The notes: generated by a model not told the origin, from the sequence alone. DNA of 54,301 nucleotides from Schwartzia sp. (in: firmicutes) (GCA_017480545.1 JAFVAI010000078.1:1-54301); one strand, 5' to 3'. Shown: positions 23,175-32,865, numbered from the stretch's first letter. Program-made: numbers and translations.

Positions 23175-25163
23175 ATGGCTATGACAGTAAAAAATAATGC
23201 GTCAGCTTTATCAGCGTTGAATCAACTGGGGCGCAACAATTCGGATTTGAAGAAACAATTGAAGAAAGTTTCTTCTGGCATGCAAATCAATGGTGCGAAC
23301 GATGATGCATCAGGCTACTCGATTTCGGAGCGCATGCGTGTTCAAATTCGCGCTCTTTCCCAGTGCAGCGATAATACGTCCACGGGAAAAAGCATGCTCC
23401 AGATTGCCGCTGGAGCGGTAGATCAGCAAATTCAGATTTTGGGTAAAATGCGCGAGATAGCGATGAAGGCATCAGACGGCACGTATGCTCAAGTGGATCG
23501 TGATGTGCTCCAGAACGAGACGACGCAGCTTGCCATGCAACTCAATGCGATTTCGTATGAAACGAATTACAATGACAAGCAGTTGTTAAATGGGAGTATT
23601 TATATGGGAGAGATATCATCGTCGTTCAATTCTGGTGGCGGCATGACGGACAACACGGTGGACGGTGTCGTACCCATGCCGAACGGCGTGACGGATGGCG
23701 GGGGCAGAGGAATTACGGGGTATGGTCCTGGACAGTATGGGGCTTTGCCCTCCATTGTTTATGATTCGACGCAACTCGATCCCATGTCCAGTTTCCCGTC
23801 TTCCGGGCAGACAGTTCTTGATAGCACAGGCAATACTAGGTATTCTGTCACGACGGATCCGAGCAACAACAATTGTTTGTCGGTGAACATTGGCGGAAAT
23901 TTGCAGCCGATTGTCATTGGAGGACAAGACAGCAATGGTAATCCGGCGACGGGCTTTACGCCCTATGCGCATCCGCAAAAAAGCCCTGTCAATACGGGAG
24001 ACAGCGTACTTCGGAGCGCAACGGAGTTAGCGGCCAATGCAAAAACGGTGCGGGAAGATTTTGCGGGGAATCAGATTGTCGACGGTTGGGGCAGCATGTC
24101 CGACTACAAATTGGATTTTTCCAATGTCACATCGGGCGGTAACCCGATTACGTTTCCCGCTGGCTTGAATGATCAAGGTTTTACGATTATGTGCGCGGCG
24201 TGTGACCAATTCATCAGTGTCAAATTTGACGCGAACAAGCCGAGCGGGACGGGTATGTACGCGCAAGATCCGGGCAATCAATCCGAAGCCTATATGATTG
24301 GGATTGGCGGTGCGGCTACAGCAGATGATGTGTTGGCGGCACTGTGGGACGGGTTGCAAAACGCCGCTGGAACGACAGCGAACAGCGGAATATCGACGCT
24401 CAACGGAGGCACGTTGGAAACGCTGCAATTGGCATTGAGGCATAATATTGCAATTAATAAATATACAGATGCCAGCGGGAATGTTTCATATTATATAACG
24501 AAAGACGGACCGGAGTTTTGTTTTTATAATGGCTTCCAAGGAACATTGGAGATACAGGGTGGGCGCAAGCCATGGCAGGATTTTTTCATCCAGGGGGATA
24601 CGCGCGGTTCGCAGAATACTCGTTTGGAGTTCCCGAACACGACGCTCGATATGCTGTTCCCTTCGGAGAAATCGGAGTGGATGATTGATCCGACTGCCGA
24701 CGATATCCCAAATCCATGGCCCGACGAGCTTCGCACACTTAGTACGCAGGATCGTATTTATTACAGCACAAAATATGGTTGTACTGACGACGACGAAATC
24801 CGCCGCGAAAAGTGGCGCGACGAAATATGGCCGTATCCGCGCAAAGGCGCGGTAGTCAGCGGAAGTTGCGTTCGGACGCGCGAAAAGGCGCAAAAATTTT
24901 GCGAGGATATTGATCAGGCTCTCAAATATTTGTTGCATTGTGGTACGACGCTTGGTGCACAGATGCAGCGCATGGACGCGATGGATGGTAATATCGTGAT
25001 GAATGAAGAGAATACACAGAGCGCGGAGAGTACGGTACGCGATGCGGATATGGCGAAGGAAATGACGGGCTATACAAAGGCGAATGTGCTCGCGCAGTCG
25101 GCGCAATCCATGCTTGCACAAGCGAATCAGGCGCTTGGCGGTGTGCTTGACTTATTGCAATAA
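23175..25163 (+). CDS. flagellin with a large central variable insert
   Basis: A 662-residue flagellin, much longer than the usual ~280-500. The N-terminal ~145 residues are a typical D0/D1 region (LKKVSSGMQINGANDDASGYSI is recognisable), and the last ~90 residues are the D1/D0 C-terminus (NTQSAESTVRDADMAKEM, ending LGGVLDLLQ). About 400 residues between form a Gly/Asn/Ser/Thr-rich insert unlike any domain I recognise, with several cysteines (MCAACDQ, YGCTDDD, GSCVR), unusual for an exported flagellin. Codon use is AT-richer than in flanking genes, suggesting transfer or surface-driven divergence. It is in an operon with the flagellinolysin, 22 bases apart. Confidence 0.92.
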   Translation: MAMTVKNNASALSALNQLGRNNSDLKKQLKKVSSGMQINGANDDASGYSISERMRVQIRALSQCSDNTSTGKSMLQIAAGAVDQQIQILGKMREIAMKASDGTYAQVDRDVLQNETTQLAMQLNAISYETNYNDKQLLNGSIYMGEISSSFNSGGGMTDNTVDGVVPMPNGVTDGGGRGITGYGPGQYGALPSIVYDSTQLDPMSSFPSSGQTVLDSTGNTRYSVTTDPSNNNCLSVNIGGNLQPIVIGGQDSNGNPATGFTPYAHPQKSPVNTGDSVLRSATELAANAKTVREDFAGNQIVDGWGSMSDYKLDFSNVTSGGNPITFPAGLNDQGFTIMCAACDQFISVKFDANKPSGTGMYAQDPGNQSEAYMIGIGGAATADDVLAALWDGLQNAAGTTANSGISTLNGGTLETLQLALRHNIAINKYTDASGNVSYYITKDGPEFCFYNGFQGTLEIQGGRKPWQDFFIQGDTRGSQNTRLEFPNTTLDMLFPSEKSEWMIDPTADDIPNPWPDELRTLSTQDRIYYSTKYGCTDDDEIRREKWRDEIWPYPRKGAVVSGSCVRTREKAQKFCEDIDQALKYLLHCGTTLGAQMQRMDAMDGNIVMNEENTQSAESTVRDADMAKEMTGYTKANVLAQSAQSMLAQANQALGGVLDLLQ

Positions 25164-25185
25164 CCTTTTAAGGAGTTCATCTATC

Positions 25186-26961
25186 ATGGCAATGGTTATC
25201 AAAAACAACGAGTCGGCGGTCAATACGCTGAATTCTCTCAACAAGAATGCAAGCGCGTTGCAAAAAAACTTGCAAAAGGTTTCCTCCGGTATGCGGATTA
25301 ACGGCGCGGCGGACGATGCGTCGGGGTACGCGATTTCAGAAAGGATGCGCGTACAGGTGCGTGCTCTCGATCAGGCCAATCGCAATACCCAAAACGGTCA
25401 GAGCATGATGCGTGTGGCGGAGGGGGCAGTCGCCTCTTCTGTGGAGATTTTACGCACACTGAAGGAAAAGGCGTTGGACGCGGCGAACGATACGAACACG
25501 GACGTGGATCGCGCCACTATTCAAAAGCAGTTGGACAAGGCCATCGACCAGCTGGACGAAAACGCGGCAGTTACATTCAATGGAAAACGGATGCTGGATG
25601 GTTCTATGACGCTTCCGAGCAACGTGGAACAAACGATTGTCAAGGCGCTGAATACGGAGTGGATTGAAAACAGTCTGCTGTTGATTGAGGATTCTATCGG
25701 CCTGAAATTTCGTGATCCAGATGCTACGGTCAATCAGATTACCGTGGTGTTGGATACGGGTTCGGGGCAAAACGGCACACTGGCCTATGTCTCGACGTTG
25801 GCAAGCGGGAACCCGTTGCAGGCGCGTCAACTGGAGCTTCATATCAATATGGATTATTACAATTCCCTGAACTTGGACGATGTAAACGGTAGCGCGGCGG
25901 CTACCGGCGCTTATCTTGACCGTACGTTGGCGCATGAATTCACCCATGCGGTCATGGCTGCGAATATCGACTATTTTTCTCAAATGCCGCTTTACATCAT
26001 TGAAGGTATGGCGGAGGTTGTACACGGCATTGACGACGAACGGAGGACGCGCATTTCAAATCTCGCGACGAGCGGCGCGTCGACGCTTCAAACTATTTTC
26101 ACTACCGGTGGCGTTTCGGGCGATGCCGATGTTTACGCGGGCGGCTATATGTTGCTTCGTTATATGGACAAGCAGGCAGGGCATGGCACTGTCAAACGTT
26201 TCGTGGAAGAACTGAGTGAAAAAGGCGGTACGGCGGCGGGGATCGATCAGTCGGTCAAGGCGGCAACGGGCGGGAAATATGGTACGCTTGCTGACTTGAC
26301 AGCGGCGTTTATGAGTGATCTGAGCGCGAGCGGCGGCGGTACGATTTTTTTGAAAGATTATTGCGGCATCGATTTAACGAATCTGGATACGGGTGCGTTG
26401 ACAGGAAAGGACGCGGGCGGCGACCAAGTTAAGACACCTGAAAGTGTTGTCCCGGAAGCGGGTTCGACGCTCTTTTGGTATTTTCCCAATTCGCGGTCGT
26501 CTTATGTTGAGGGGCTGGAAGTCATTTGGCCGTCGCCGTGGCAGTACGCGCCGAAAACGGTTACGTTTCAAGTCGGCACGAAAGCGAATCAGGCCATCAA
26601 AGTTGGCTTTTCCGATATGCGCGCGGAAGGGCTTGGCTTGAAAGACAAGAACGGCAAGACGTTGTCTGTTGCGACACGGCAAGCAGCAACGAACGCAATC
26701 CATGTCATCGACCAAGCGATTACAAAGGCTCTTGACCAACAGACGACGATTGGTGCGTTGGAAAGCCGTCTGGAATACACGTCGAGCAATCTCGTGCTGA
26801 ACAGCGAAAACACGCAGTCGAGCGAGTCGACAATTCGTGACGCGGATATGGCAAGGGAAATGGCAGAATATACGAAGAACAACATCTTGTTGCAAGGTGC
26901 CCAGTCCATGTTGGCGCAGGCGAACCAGAACAGTTCGTCGGTGCTGAGCTTGCTGCAATAA
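25186..26961 (+). CDS. flagellinolysin: flagellin with inserted HExxH metallopeptidase
   Basis: A 591-residue flagellin with intact D0/D1 ends (KVSSGMRINGAADDASGYAI and NTQSSESTIRDADMAREM, ending SSSVLSLLQ) and a ~340-residue central peptidase domain. The zinc motif is HEFTH (residues 250-254, context LAHEFTHAVMAANI); Glu273 or Glu277 (IIEGMAEVVHG) is the likely third ligand, a gluzincin pattern. The HEFTHAVM motif and layout match the published flagellinolysin family, whose members assemble into proteolytically active filaments. AAGGAG precedes ATG 25186. It shares the sigma-28 promoter upstream of the first flagellin. Confidence 0.93.
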   Translation: MAMVIKNNESAVNTLNSLNKNASALQKNLQKVSSGMRINGAADDASGYAISERMRVQVRALDQANRNTQNGQSMMRVAEGAVASSVEILRTLKEKALDAANDTNTDVDRATIQKQLDKAIDQLDENAAVTFNGKRMLDGSMTLPSNVEQTIVKALNTEWIENSLLLIEDSIGLKFRDPDATVNQITVVLDTGSGQNGTLAYVSTLASGNPLQARQLELHINMDYYNSLNLDDVNGSAAATGAYLDRTLAHEFTHAVMAANIDYFSQMPLYIIEGMAEVVHGIDDERRTRISNLATSGASTLQTIFTTGGVSGDADVYAGGYMLLRYMDKQAGHGTVKRFVEELSEKGGTAAGIDQSVKAATGGKYGTLADLTAAFMSDLSASGGGTIFLKDYCGIDLTNLDTGALTGKDAGGDQVKTPESVVPEAGSTLFWYFPNSRSSYVEGLEVIWPSPWQYAPKTVTFQVGTKANQAIKVGFSDMRAEGLGLKDKNGKTLSVATRQAATNAIHVIDQAITKALDQQTTIGALESRLEYTSSNLVLNSENTQSSESTIRDADMAREMAEYTKNNILLQGAQSMLAQANQNSSSVLSLLQ

Positions 26962-26979
26962 ACGACCGTTTTCTTCCGC

Positions 26980-27009
26980 TTGCCATCGTCTGCCCGAGTA
27001 TTGTATAAT
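26980..27009 (+). promoter_or_regulatory. sigma-70-type promoter of the Rpn-like gene
   Basis: TTGCCA (26980-26985), 18-bp spacer, TATAAT (27004-27009), 20 bases before the ATG. It gives the nuclease gene expression independent of the flagellin operon. Confidence 0.7.
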
Positions 27010-27029
27010 GAAAGCAAGAGGAGGGGCGC

Positions 27030-27908
27030 ATGACGAAAGCGAAGCGTTCTTATAAGGATGGCGTATTTCGGTCGTTCTTTCGGGAAAAGGAGAATTTTCT
27101 TTCCCTTGCCGCCGCCGTCACGGGAGAAGCCTTTGATCCCGACGAGGCGAGGGAGAACACGGTCGAGAATGTTCTGTTCAACCGCTTGCGGAACGACATA
27201 TCGTATATCATTGGCAAGGCAAGCCTGGTCTTTTTTGAGCACCAGAGCACTTGGAACGGCAATCTGCCGATACGCCTGTTGTTTTATCTGGCGGAGCTTT
27301 ACAAAGGGATTGTGCCGGCGGATTTGATTTACCGGGAAAAGCCGTTTTCCGTCCCGGCGCCTCGTTTTTTTGGCTTTTACAACGGAACCAAGGAAATCCC
27401 GGAGAAAACGACGATGCGGCTCAGCGATGCGTTCCGTTCGGGCTCGAAATCGGACATGGATTTGGCCGTGACCATATACAACGTCAATTATACGGAAACA
27501 TCCAAACTGCTCCGCGATTGCCGCCCGATGCACGATTACAGTTTTTTCGTTCATCGGATACGGGAAAACGAGGCACGGGGCATGGGAAAGGAAGATGCCA
27601 TTGAAGAGGCGATGCGGGAATGCATCGGCCGGGATGTGATGAAATCCTATTTGGAACAGCATTGGGAGGAGGTCTTTTCCATGGTGAGCTTGAAGTGGAA
27701 CGAAGCGGACGCGAGAAAATCGTATTACGAGCAGGGCATGGAGCAGGGCATGGAGCGCGGCATGGAGCGCGGCATGGAGCGCGGGCGGGAAGAAGAGCGT
27801 GTGTCGATGATACGGAATCTTTTGCTGGCAAATACGCCCATGGAGTACATCTGCAAGGCTTCCGGCTGGACGGAGGACAAAGTGCGGGGGTTGCAGCTCG
27901 CGCATTGA
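27030..27908 (+). CDS. Rpn/PD-(D/E)XK nuclease-family protein
   Basis: A 292-residue protein of the Rpn (YhgA-like, transposase_31) group, recombination-promoting PD-(D/E)XK nucleases present in many copies in Firmicute and rumen genomes. The N-terminal domain has KDGVFRSFFREKENFL and the catalytic-type segment FFEHQS (E-x-Q) followed by IRLLFYLAELY. Near the C-terminus an E-Q/R-G-M tetrapeptide repeats four times (from a 12-bp DNA repeat, 27731-27778) and leads to a helical end (TPMEYICKASGWTED) typical of these proteins. A GGAGGGG site precedes the ATG. It has its own promoter and terminator. Confidence 0.85.
   Translation: MTKAKRSYKDGVFRSFFREKENFLSLAAAVTGEAFDPDEARENTVENVLFNRLRNDISYIIGKASLVFFEHQSTWNGNLPIRLLFYLAELYKGIVPADLIYREKPFSVPAPRFFGFYNGTKEIPEKTTMRLSDAFRSGSKSDMDLAVTIYNVNYTETSKLLRDCRPMHDYSFFVHRIRENEARGMGKEDAIEEAMRECIGRDVMKSYLEQHWEEVFSMVSLKWNEADARKSYYEQGMEQGMERGMERGMERGREEERVSMIRNLLLANTPMEYICKASGWTEDKVRGLQLAH
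27731..27778 (+). repeat. 12-bp tandem repeat inside the Rpn-like gene
   Basis: Four head-to-tail copies of GCRSGGCATGGA: two with GCAGGG and two with GCGCGG at the start. The unit is a multiple of three, so copy-number change alters linker length without a frameshift. Confidence 0.9.
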
Positions 27909-27943
27909 GGGCTGGATGTTTTCCTGCATGGAATTGTTTTCGG

Positions 27944-27970
27944 AAAACCGCGCGTTGTGCGCGGTTTTTT
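27944..27970 (+). terminator. rho-independent terminator
   Basis: AAAACCGCGC (27944-27953) pairs with GCGCGGTTTT (27959-27968) and continues into a run of seven T. Confidence 0.9.
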
Positions 27971-28048
27971 TGTTGCGCATTTGGGGCGGTTGAAATATAA
28001 TAAATATGGTTGCTTTGAATTTGTCCGAAGTAGGTGAAAGGGTTGGAT

Positions 28049-28708
28049 ATGGATTTTGAGCTGATGGCGCAGGCGGTGCCGCTTCTTTTGACGGGGGCGG
28101 CGGTGACGGTGCAGATTACCGCGCTGTCTGTGCTGCTTGGCATTTTGATCGGGCTTTTTGTCGGTGTCGCGCGGATTTCGACGTACCGGGCTGTGAATCT
28201 TTTGGCGGCGGTGTACGTCGATTTTTTGCGGGGGACGCCGCTTCTCGTGCAGATTTTTCTCGTGTATTTCGCGCTCCCCGTGGTGACCGGGCAGCGGATT
28301 GATCCGTTCATCGCGGCCATCGCTGCTTGCAGCATCAACAGCAGCGCGTATGTGGCCGAGATTTTCCGCGCGGGGATTCAGTCCATCGACGCGGGGCAGA
28401 TGGAGGCCGGGCGTTCCCTCGGCATGACGTGGATGCAGACGATGCGTTATATCATCATACCGCAGGCGGCGCGGCGCGTGATCCCGCCGTTGGGCAATGA
28501 GTTCATCGCGCTGTTGAAGGATTCATCGCTGGTGTCGGTCATCGGCTTCGAGGAGCTGACGCGCCGCGGCCAGCTTATTATCGCGCGGACTTACGCGTCT
28601 CTGGAAATCTGGATTTGCGTCGCGATCATTTACCTCGTGATGACGGTTTCGATTTCGCGGCTCGTCGCATGGCTCGAACGGAGGTGCAAGATCGATGATC
28701 AGCGTTAA
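28049..28708 (+). CDS. amino-acid ABC transporter permease (His/Glu/Gln type)
   Basis: A 219-residue inner-membrane permease of the polar amino-acid (HisMQ/GlnP) family with about five membrane segments. The N-terminus [14 protein letters not shown] and the coupling loop [25 protein letters not shown] (around residues 125-150) are typical. ATG 28049 has AAAGGG eight bases upstream; GTG 28034 is a weaker in-frame start. It overlaps the ATPase gene by 14 bases. The operon contains no binding protein; the lipoprotein at 21959-22756 is the likely partner. Confidence 0.9.
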   Translation: MDFELMAQAVPLLLTGAAVTVQITALSVLLGILIGLFVGVARISTYRAVNLLAAVYVDFLRGTPLLVQIFLVYFALPVVTGQRIDPFIAAIAACSINSSAYVAEIFRAGIQSIDAGQMEAGRSLGMTWMQTMRYIIIPQAARRVIPPLGNEFIALLKDSSLVSVIGFEELTRRGQLIIARTYASLEIWICVAIIYLVMTVSISRLVAWLERRCKIDDQR

Positions 28709-29411
28709 GCATTTGAAAAAATCCTTCGGCGCCGTCGAGGTGTTGAAGGACGTGAATCTCGAAATCGAGGAGAGGGAAGTCGTCGTGATTATCGGCCCGT
28801 CGGGCAGCGGCAAGTCGACGCTCCTTCGGTGCCTGAATTATCTCGAACAGCCGACGGGCGGCGAGATCATCGTGGACGGCATGGCGCTGGACAACACGGA
28901 CATCAACAAGGTTCGCGCGGAGGTCGGCATGGTGTTCCAACGGTTCAATTTGTTCCCGCACATGACGGCGATGGAGAATATCACGTTGGCGCCGATGAAG
29001 GTGCGCGGCGTTTTGAAGGAAGAGGCGGAGGGCGACGCGCTTCGGCTGCTGGCGAAGGTCGGACTGGCCGACCGCGCGGCGGCGTACCCGGAGCAGCTTT
29101 CCGGCGGCCAACAGCAGCGCGTCGCGATCGCGCGGGCACTGGCGATGAAGCCGAAGGTGATGCTGTTCGACGAGCCGACTTCGGCGCTCGATCCGGAAAT
29201 GGTCAATGAGGTGCTGGAGGTCATGAAGGAGCTGGCCCGCGAGGGCATGACGATGGCCGTGGTGACCCACGAAATGGGATTTGCCCGCGAGGTGGGCGAC
29301 CGTGTGCTGTTTGTCGACCAAGGCCTGATTTTGGAGCAGGGAACGCCGGAGGAGATTTTCAGCCATCCGAAAGAAGCGCGGACGCAGGAATTTTTGTCCA
29401 AGATTCTGTGA
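28695..29411 (+). CDS. amino-acid ABC transporter ATP-binding protein (GlnQ-like)
   Basis: A 238-residue ATPase of the polar amino-acid uptake family: Walker [14 protein letters not shown] (about 34-46), Q-loop [13 protein letters not shown], signature LSGGQQQR, Walker [15 protein letters not shown], and H-loop VVTHEMGFA. It drives import through the permease encoded immediately upstream, with which it overlaps by 14 bases. The length is standard for the family and nothing is missing. Confidence 0.94.
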   Translation: MISVKHLKKSFGAVEVLKDVNLEIEEREVVVIIGPSGSGKSTLLRCLNYLEQPTGGEIIVDGMALDNTDINKVRAEVGMVFQRFNLFPHMTAMENITLAPMKVRGVLKEEAEGDALRLLAKVGLADRAAAYPEQLSGGQQQRVAIARALAMKPKVMLFDEPTSALDPEMVNEVLEVMKELAREGMTMAVVTHEMGFAREVGDRVLFVDQGLILEQGTPEEIFSHPKEARTQEFLSKIL

Positions 29412-29511
29412 CGGTTTTCCGAAAGAAAAAGGATTGGCGACCGATATAGGTGGATTTTCCCACGTATAGTTTTCTTAAAAATGTGATTGCTGCAACATTT
29501 TGTCAATTTAT

Positions 29512-29540
29512 TTGACACCGCCATAAAACAAGCCTATAAT
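29512..29540 (+). promoter_or_regulatory. consensus sigma-70 promoter of the cold-shock gene
   Basis: TTGACA (29512-29517), 17-bp spacer, TATAAT (29535-29540): both hexamers perfect. The leader of about 50 bases ends in a GGAGGAGAG ribosome site. It predicts very high expression. Confidence 0.92.
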
Positions 29541-29596
29541 AAGTGTCGGCTAGAAAGGAAGGCCAGTTCATACACTTTAGGAGGAGAGTTTCAGTT

Positions 29597-29794
29597 ATGG
29601 TTGGTAAAGTTAAATGGTTCAGCGGGGAAAAAGGGTACGGTTTCATTGAGCGTGAAGATGGCGGCGATGTGTTTGTCCATTTTTCCGCGATTCAGGATGA
29701 GGGGTACAAGACTTTGACGGAAGGCCAGGAGGTAGAGTTCGAGATTGTCGAGGGCGCGCGCGGCCCGCAGGCGGCGAACGTCATCAAGAAATAA
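29597..29794 (+). CDS. csp: cold-shock protein (CspA family)
   Basis: A 65-residue single OB-fold RNA/DNA chaperone. RNP1 is KGYGFIE and RNP2 is VFVHFSAI, preceded by the family N-terminus GKVKWF. Proteins of this family bind single-stranded RNA and keep it unfolded, and act in the cytoplasm in cold adaptation or growth. It is monocistronic between a perfect promoter and a strong terminator. Length and motifs are standard. Confidence 0.96.
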   Translation: MVGKVKWFSGEKGYGFIEREDGGDVFVHFSAIQDEGYKTLTEGQEVEFEIVEGARGPQAANVIKK

Positions 29795-29815
29795 GCGTTT
29801 ATAGTTGCATACAGG

Positions 29816-29846
29816 AGCCCGGTCTCGTGAAAGGCCGGGCTTTTTT
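29816..29846 (+). terminator. terminator of the cold-shock gene
   Basis: Stem AGCCCGG (29816-29822) / CCGGGCT (29835-29841) with a 12-nt loop and T6. Confidence 0.88.
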
Positions 29847-29939
29847 GTACGCAAAATTTTTCGCGTCGGCAGGAAAACGAAGGTGTGCGGCGAATTATTT
29901 TTTATGCGGAAGTTTGCGCAGGAAACGGAGGAAGGCGAG

Positions 29940-30359
29940 ATGCAACGGATATTGGTCGTGGACGACGACGACATGAATCTCAAAATGGCGGAGTTTATCC
30001 TGAAAAAGGATATGAAGGAGATTGAGGTGCTGCTGGCCGATACGGGCATGAAGGCCATTGATATTTTGCAGCGGGAAAAGGTCGATTTGGTGCTTCTGGA
30101 TTTCCAGATGCCGGTGATGAACGGGTTGAAAACTTTGGAACTGATCCGAAAGCGCGAGGACTTGAAGGATATCCCCGTGATTTTCCTGACGGCGTCCTCG
30201 GACCGCGACACGGTGGTGAAAGCGGGCCTGATGGGCGTCGCCGATTACATCAAGAAGCCGTTCATGCCGAAGGACCTCGTGGAGCGGGTGAACAAGGCGC
30301 TTCTGTACAAGGCGCTGGACAACCCGCTGCTCGCGGACTTGCTGGGCAAGAAGGCGTGA
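29940..30359 (+). CDS. single-domain response regulator (CheY-like receiver)
   Basis: A 139-residue receiver with no output domain: acidic cluster VVDDDD, phospho-acceptor Asp54 (VLLDFQMPVMNG), switch Thr84 (IFLTAS) and Lys106 (KKPF). It probably acts as a phosphorelay intermediate or through protein binding. ATG 29940 follows GGAGG; an in-frame ATG at 29904 is less well placed. It lies 38 bases before the EIIC-like gene and in line with the BMP-like and hybrid-kinase genes, so it is probably part of that sensory operon. Confidence 0.88.
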   Translation: MQRILVVDDDDMNLKMAEFILKKDMKEIEVLLADTGMKAIDILQREKVDLVLLDFQMPVMNGLKTLELIRKREDLKDIPVIFLTASSDRDTVVKAGLMGVADYIKKPFMPKDLVERVNKALLYKALDNPLLADLLGKKA

Positions 30360-30397
30360 CACTTGGGGAAATTCTCGGCGGAAGGGGGCGATAGAAC

Positions 30398-31747
30398 GTG
30401 GAACAGTTCTTTGACTGGGTGGAACGGTCGTTTATCCCGTGGGCGGGGCGCTTCTCCAACAACAAATATGTGACGGCGATTCGCGACACGTTTTACCGCA
30501 CCATCCCGCTTTGGATTGTGCTGGCGTTTTTCCGCGTGGTGCAGTGGATGTTCCTCAACCCGGAGGGGCCTGTCATGGGCGAGAACGGGATGGGCATCGG
30601 CGCGCTCCTGACGGGCGGGCTGTACGGCGAGGAGTACCAGGCGACGGGGTTTTACCAGTTGGGCCGCACATTTGCGCGCGCGCTGGGTCTCAGCGATATA
30701 TTGCTGCTTTTTTTCTTGACGATGACGCTCGCCATCCAGCTTACGAAGATTTGGGGCGGGGACAAGTCCCTGGCGGCTTTTTGCGCGCTCGGGGGTCTTT
30801 TTATCTTTACGCAGATGGAGTCCGGGTATGCGGGAGATGGCACTGTGCCTGTCGGGCATCCGCCGCTGCGGGCGCTGTCGGCGCTCCTGTTCGGCGCGCT
30901 GTCAGCGTGGATGCTCGCGTGGATGGAGCGTTTCCCGCGCCTCCGGCTGCGTGTGCCGCCGGGGCTGCCCGAGCGATTGGCCCAGCCGCTGGTGCGCATT
31001 GTTCCCGCGGGGCTGACGCTGCTCGCGTTCCTGCTGTTTTCTATGGCGGTGACGCAACTTTTTGTGTCCTATTACAGGGAAATCGACGGCTTTGTCCAGT
31101 CTGCCGTCCGGCCTGCTGCGCAGACGCTTCCTTTTGCGCTGGCGTACCAGTGCGCGGTTTGGCTTTTGTGGTGGTGCGGTCTTTTCGGGTATGGGGTCAC
31201 GTCGATTATCGCCGATTTTGCCTATTGGCCCGCGCAGCTTGCGAACCAAGCATTGGCGGCGACTTCCTTATTTCAGAACGAGGGCGGTTTCGTGCAGGGC
31301 TTTGTCTTCACGACCGAGTTTTTCCATACGCCCAATGGCCATGTGCTGGCGCTGGCGGTGGCGGTGCTCGCGTTTTCCAATAACGAACACTGGCGGCGTG
31401 TCACGGGCTTTTTGCTGCTGCCGCTCATCTTCAATATGCACGCGCCGATTCTTTTCTGTTTGCCCGTGGTGATGAATCCCGTGTTCCTCTTGCCGTATCT
31501 CATCGCGCCGCTGGCGAATACCGTGGTGGCGTGGGCGGCGATTTCTTGGGGGGTTGTGCCGACGTTCCAGTTTGTTACGGCGGACACGGTGCCGTTCATC
31601 CTGAGCGGTGTCTTGAGCACGGGCTCTTTGATGGGCGGGGTGCTCCAAGTGGTCGTCTTTATTCTCGATATTTTCATTTATGCGCCGTTCATCATCGTGG
31701 CGAACCGCATGGACAAGTCTCGGGAGGGGAAGGGGGACACGCCGTGA
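30398..31747 (+). CDS. PTS EIIC-like membrane protein without EIIA/EIIB partners
   Basis: A 449-residue polytopic protein with about ten membrane segments, similar to the sugar-translocating EIIC of the lactose/cellobiose PTS family (N-terminus FSNNKYVTAIRDTF; central HTPNGHVLALAVAVLAFS; FNMHAPILFCLPVVMNP near the end). No EIIA or EIIB domain is fused or nearby. Instead it is followed in overlap (GTGA) by a membrane-anchored BMP-type binding protein and then a hybrid histidine kinase. A sensory or non-PTS transport role is therefore likely; this is inference. Confidence 0.75.
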   Translation: MEQFFDWVERSFIPWAGRFSNNKYVTAIRDTFYRTIPLWIVLAFFRVVQWMFLNPEGPVMGENGMGIGALLTGGLYGEEYQATGFYQLGRTFARALGLSDILLLFFLTMTLAIQLTKIWGGDKSLAAFCALGGLFIFTQMESGYAGDGTVPVGHPPLRALSALLFGALSAWMLAWMERFPRLRLRVPPGLPERLAQPLVRIVPAGLTLLAFLLFSMAVTQLFVSYYREIDGFVQSAVRPAAQTLPFALAYQCAVWLLWWCGLFGYGVTSIIADFAYWPAQLANQALAATSLFQNEGGFVQGFVFTTEFFHTPNGHVLALAVAVLAFSNNEHWRRVTGFLLLPLIFNMHAPILFCLPVVMNPVFLLPYLIAPLANTVVAWAAISWGVVPTFQFVTADTVPFILSGVLSTGSLMGGVLQVVVFILDIFIYAPFIIVANRMDKSREGKGDTP

Positions 31748-32865
31748 AGCCGGTGGATGAGGAAAAGCAGGGATCGCATTTGGGGGCATTTATCTTGGGC
31801 ATTGCCATCGTGCTGCTTCTTTGCATTGTGGTCTCGGTGGCGGAGTTTCGCACCGCGCCGAAGGCGCTGCGCCCGAAAATCGGCATGATCATGCGCGGCA
31901 CGAAGGACGAGGACGGCTGGAACAAGGTCCAGTACCAGGGGCTTCGGGACGCCGCGAAGGAACTGGGCATGGATGTCATCGTGAAGGAGCACGCCCTGGG
32001 CACAATCAGCGAATACCGGCAAATCCTGAAGAGTTTTGCCGCGCAGGGCGTGCAGCGCGTCGTCGTCACATGGCACCGCTATCCGCCGGAGCTGCGGGAG
32101 CTTTTCCGGCAGTACCCGGATATGGAGTTCATTTTGCAAACGACGGAGTTCTCCGAGGAGAATATGCTGTCCTGCTCGACCCGGCTCTTCGAGGTGCAAT
32201 ATTTGGCGGGGATGATTGCCGGCTATCAGACGGAGACAGGCATTGTCGGCTATGTGGCGCCGTTCCAGTGTGTGGAGGTGAATCGGGGCCTGAACGCGTT
32301 TACTATCGGCGTGAAGCGCGTGAATCCCGCCGCCCATGTCAAGGTGGCCTGGACCAGCGACTGGGATACGCCGGACCGGGAGCGGGCGGCGGTGGAATCG
32401 CTCGCGATGGAGAATGTGGACGTGCTTTCCTATCAGCAGGACGGGCGCACGGTTGCCGACGCCGCCGAAAAGATGGGCATCGATTACATTGACGCGCACC
32501 AGCCGCATCCGGAGCACAGGCATTGCCTGACTGCCGTGCAGTCGGACTGGAAGGCGGTCTATCACAACCTGCTTCGAAAGCATGTCCGTCATGGCCGCAT
32601 GGCAAACGTGAACAATTATTATTGGCAGGGATTCCTGCATCATATCGTGTCCGTCGCGCCTCTCAGCGAATGGGTGTCGCTTCGGGCGCGGGAAGCCATC
32701 GCCCGTTCTGTCCGGGACCGGGCGAAAGGGGAGCACCTGATTTACGGTGGGGAAATATATGACACGAACGGCGTGAAACGGTGCGATGAGAAGGAAATAT
32801 TGAGCAACGAATATCTCAGGGAGCAGATGAACTGGCTGGTAAAGGGGGTCGAGCAGGTTGAGTAA
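31744..32865 (+). CDS. membrane-anchored BMP-family (Med-like) binding protein
   Basis: A 373-residue protein with an uncleaved-looking N-terminal membrane anchor (about residues 14-34) and a periplasmic BMP/Med-type binding domain: [17 protein letters not shown] at the start, [17 protein letters not shown] in the middle, and IYGGEIYD near the C-terminus. BMP proteins normally bind nucleosides or autoinducer-like ligands for ABC importers. No ABC genes are adjacent. It starts with GTG overlapping the EIIC-like stop, and its 3' end overlaps the kinase start by 8 bases, so it is probably the ligand-binding partner of the kinase. Confidence 0.8.
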   Translation: MKPVDEEKQGSHLGAFILGIAIVLLLCIVVSVAEFRTAPKALRPKIGMIMRGTKDEDGWNKVQYQGLRDAAKELGMDVIVKEHALGTISEYRQILKSFAAQGVQRVVVTWHRYPPELRELFRQYPDMEFILQTTEFSEENMLSCSTRLFEVQYLAGMIAGYQTETGIVGYVAPFQCVEVNRGLNAFTIGVKRVNPAAHVKVAWTSDWDTPDRERAAVESLAMENVDVLSYQQDGRTVADAAEKMGIDYIDAHQPHPEHRHCLTAVQSDWKAVYHNLLRKHVRHGRMANVNNYYWQGFLHHIVSVAPLSEWVSLRAREAIARSVRDRAKGEHLIYGGEIYDTNGVKRCDEKEILSNEYLREQMNWLVKGVEQVE

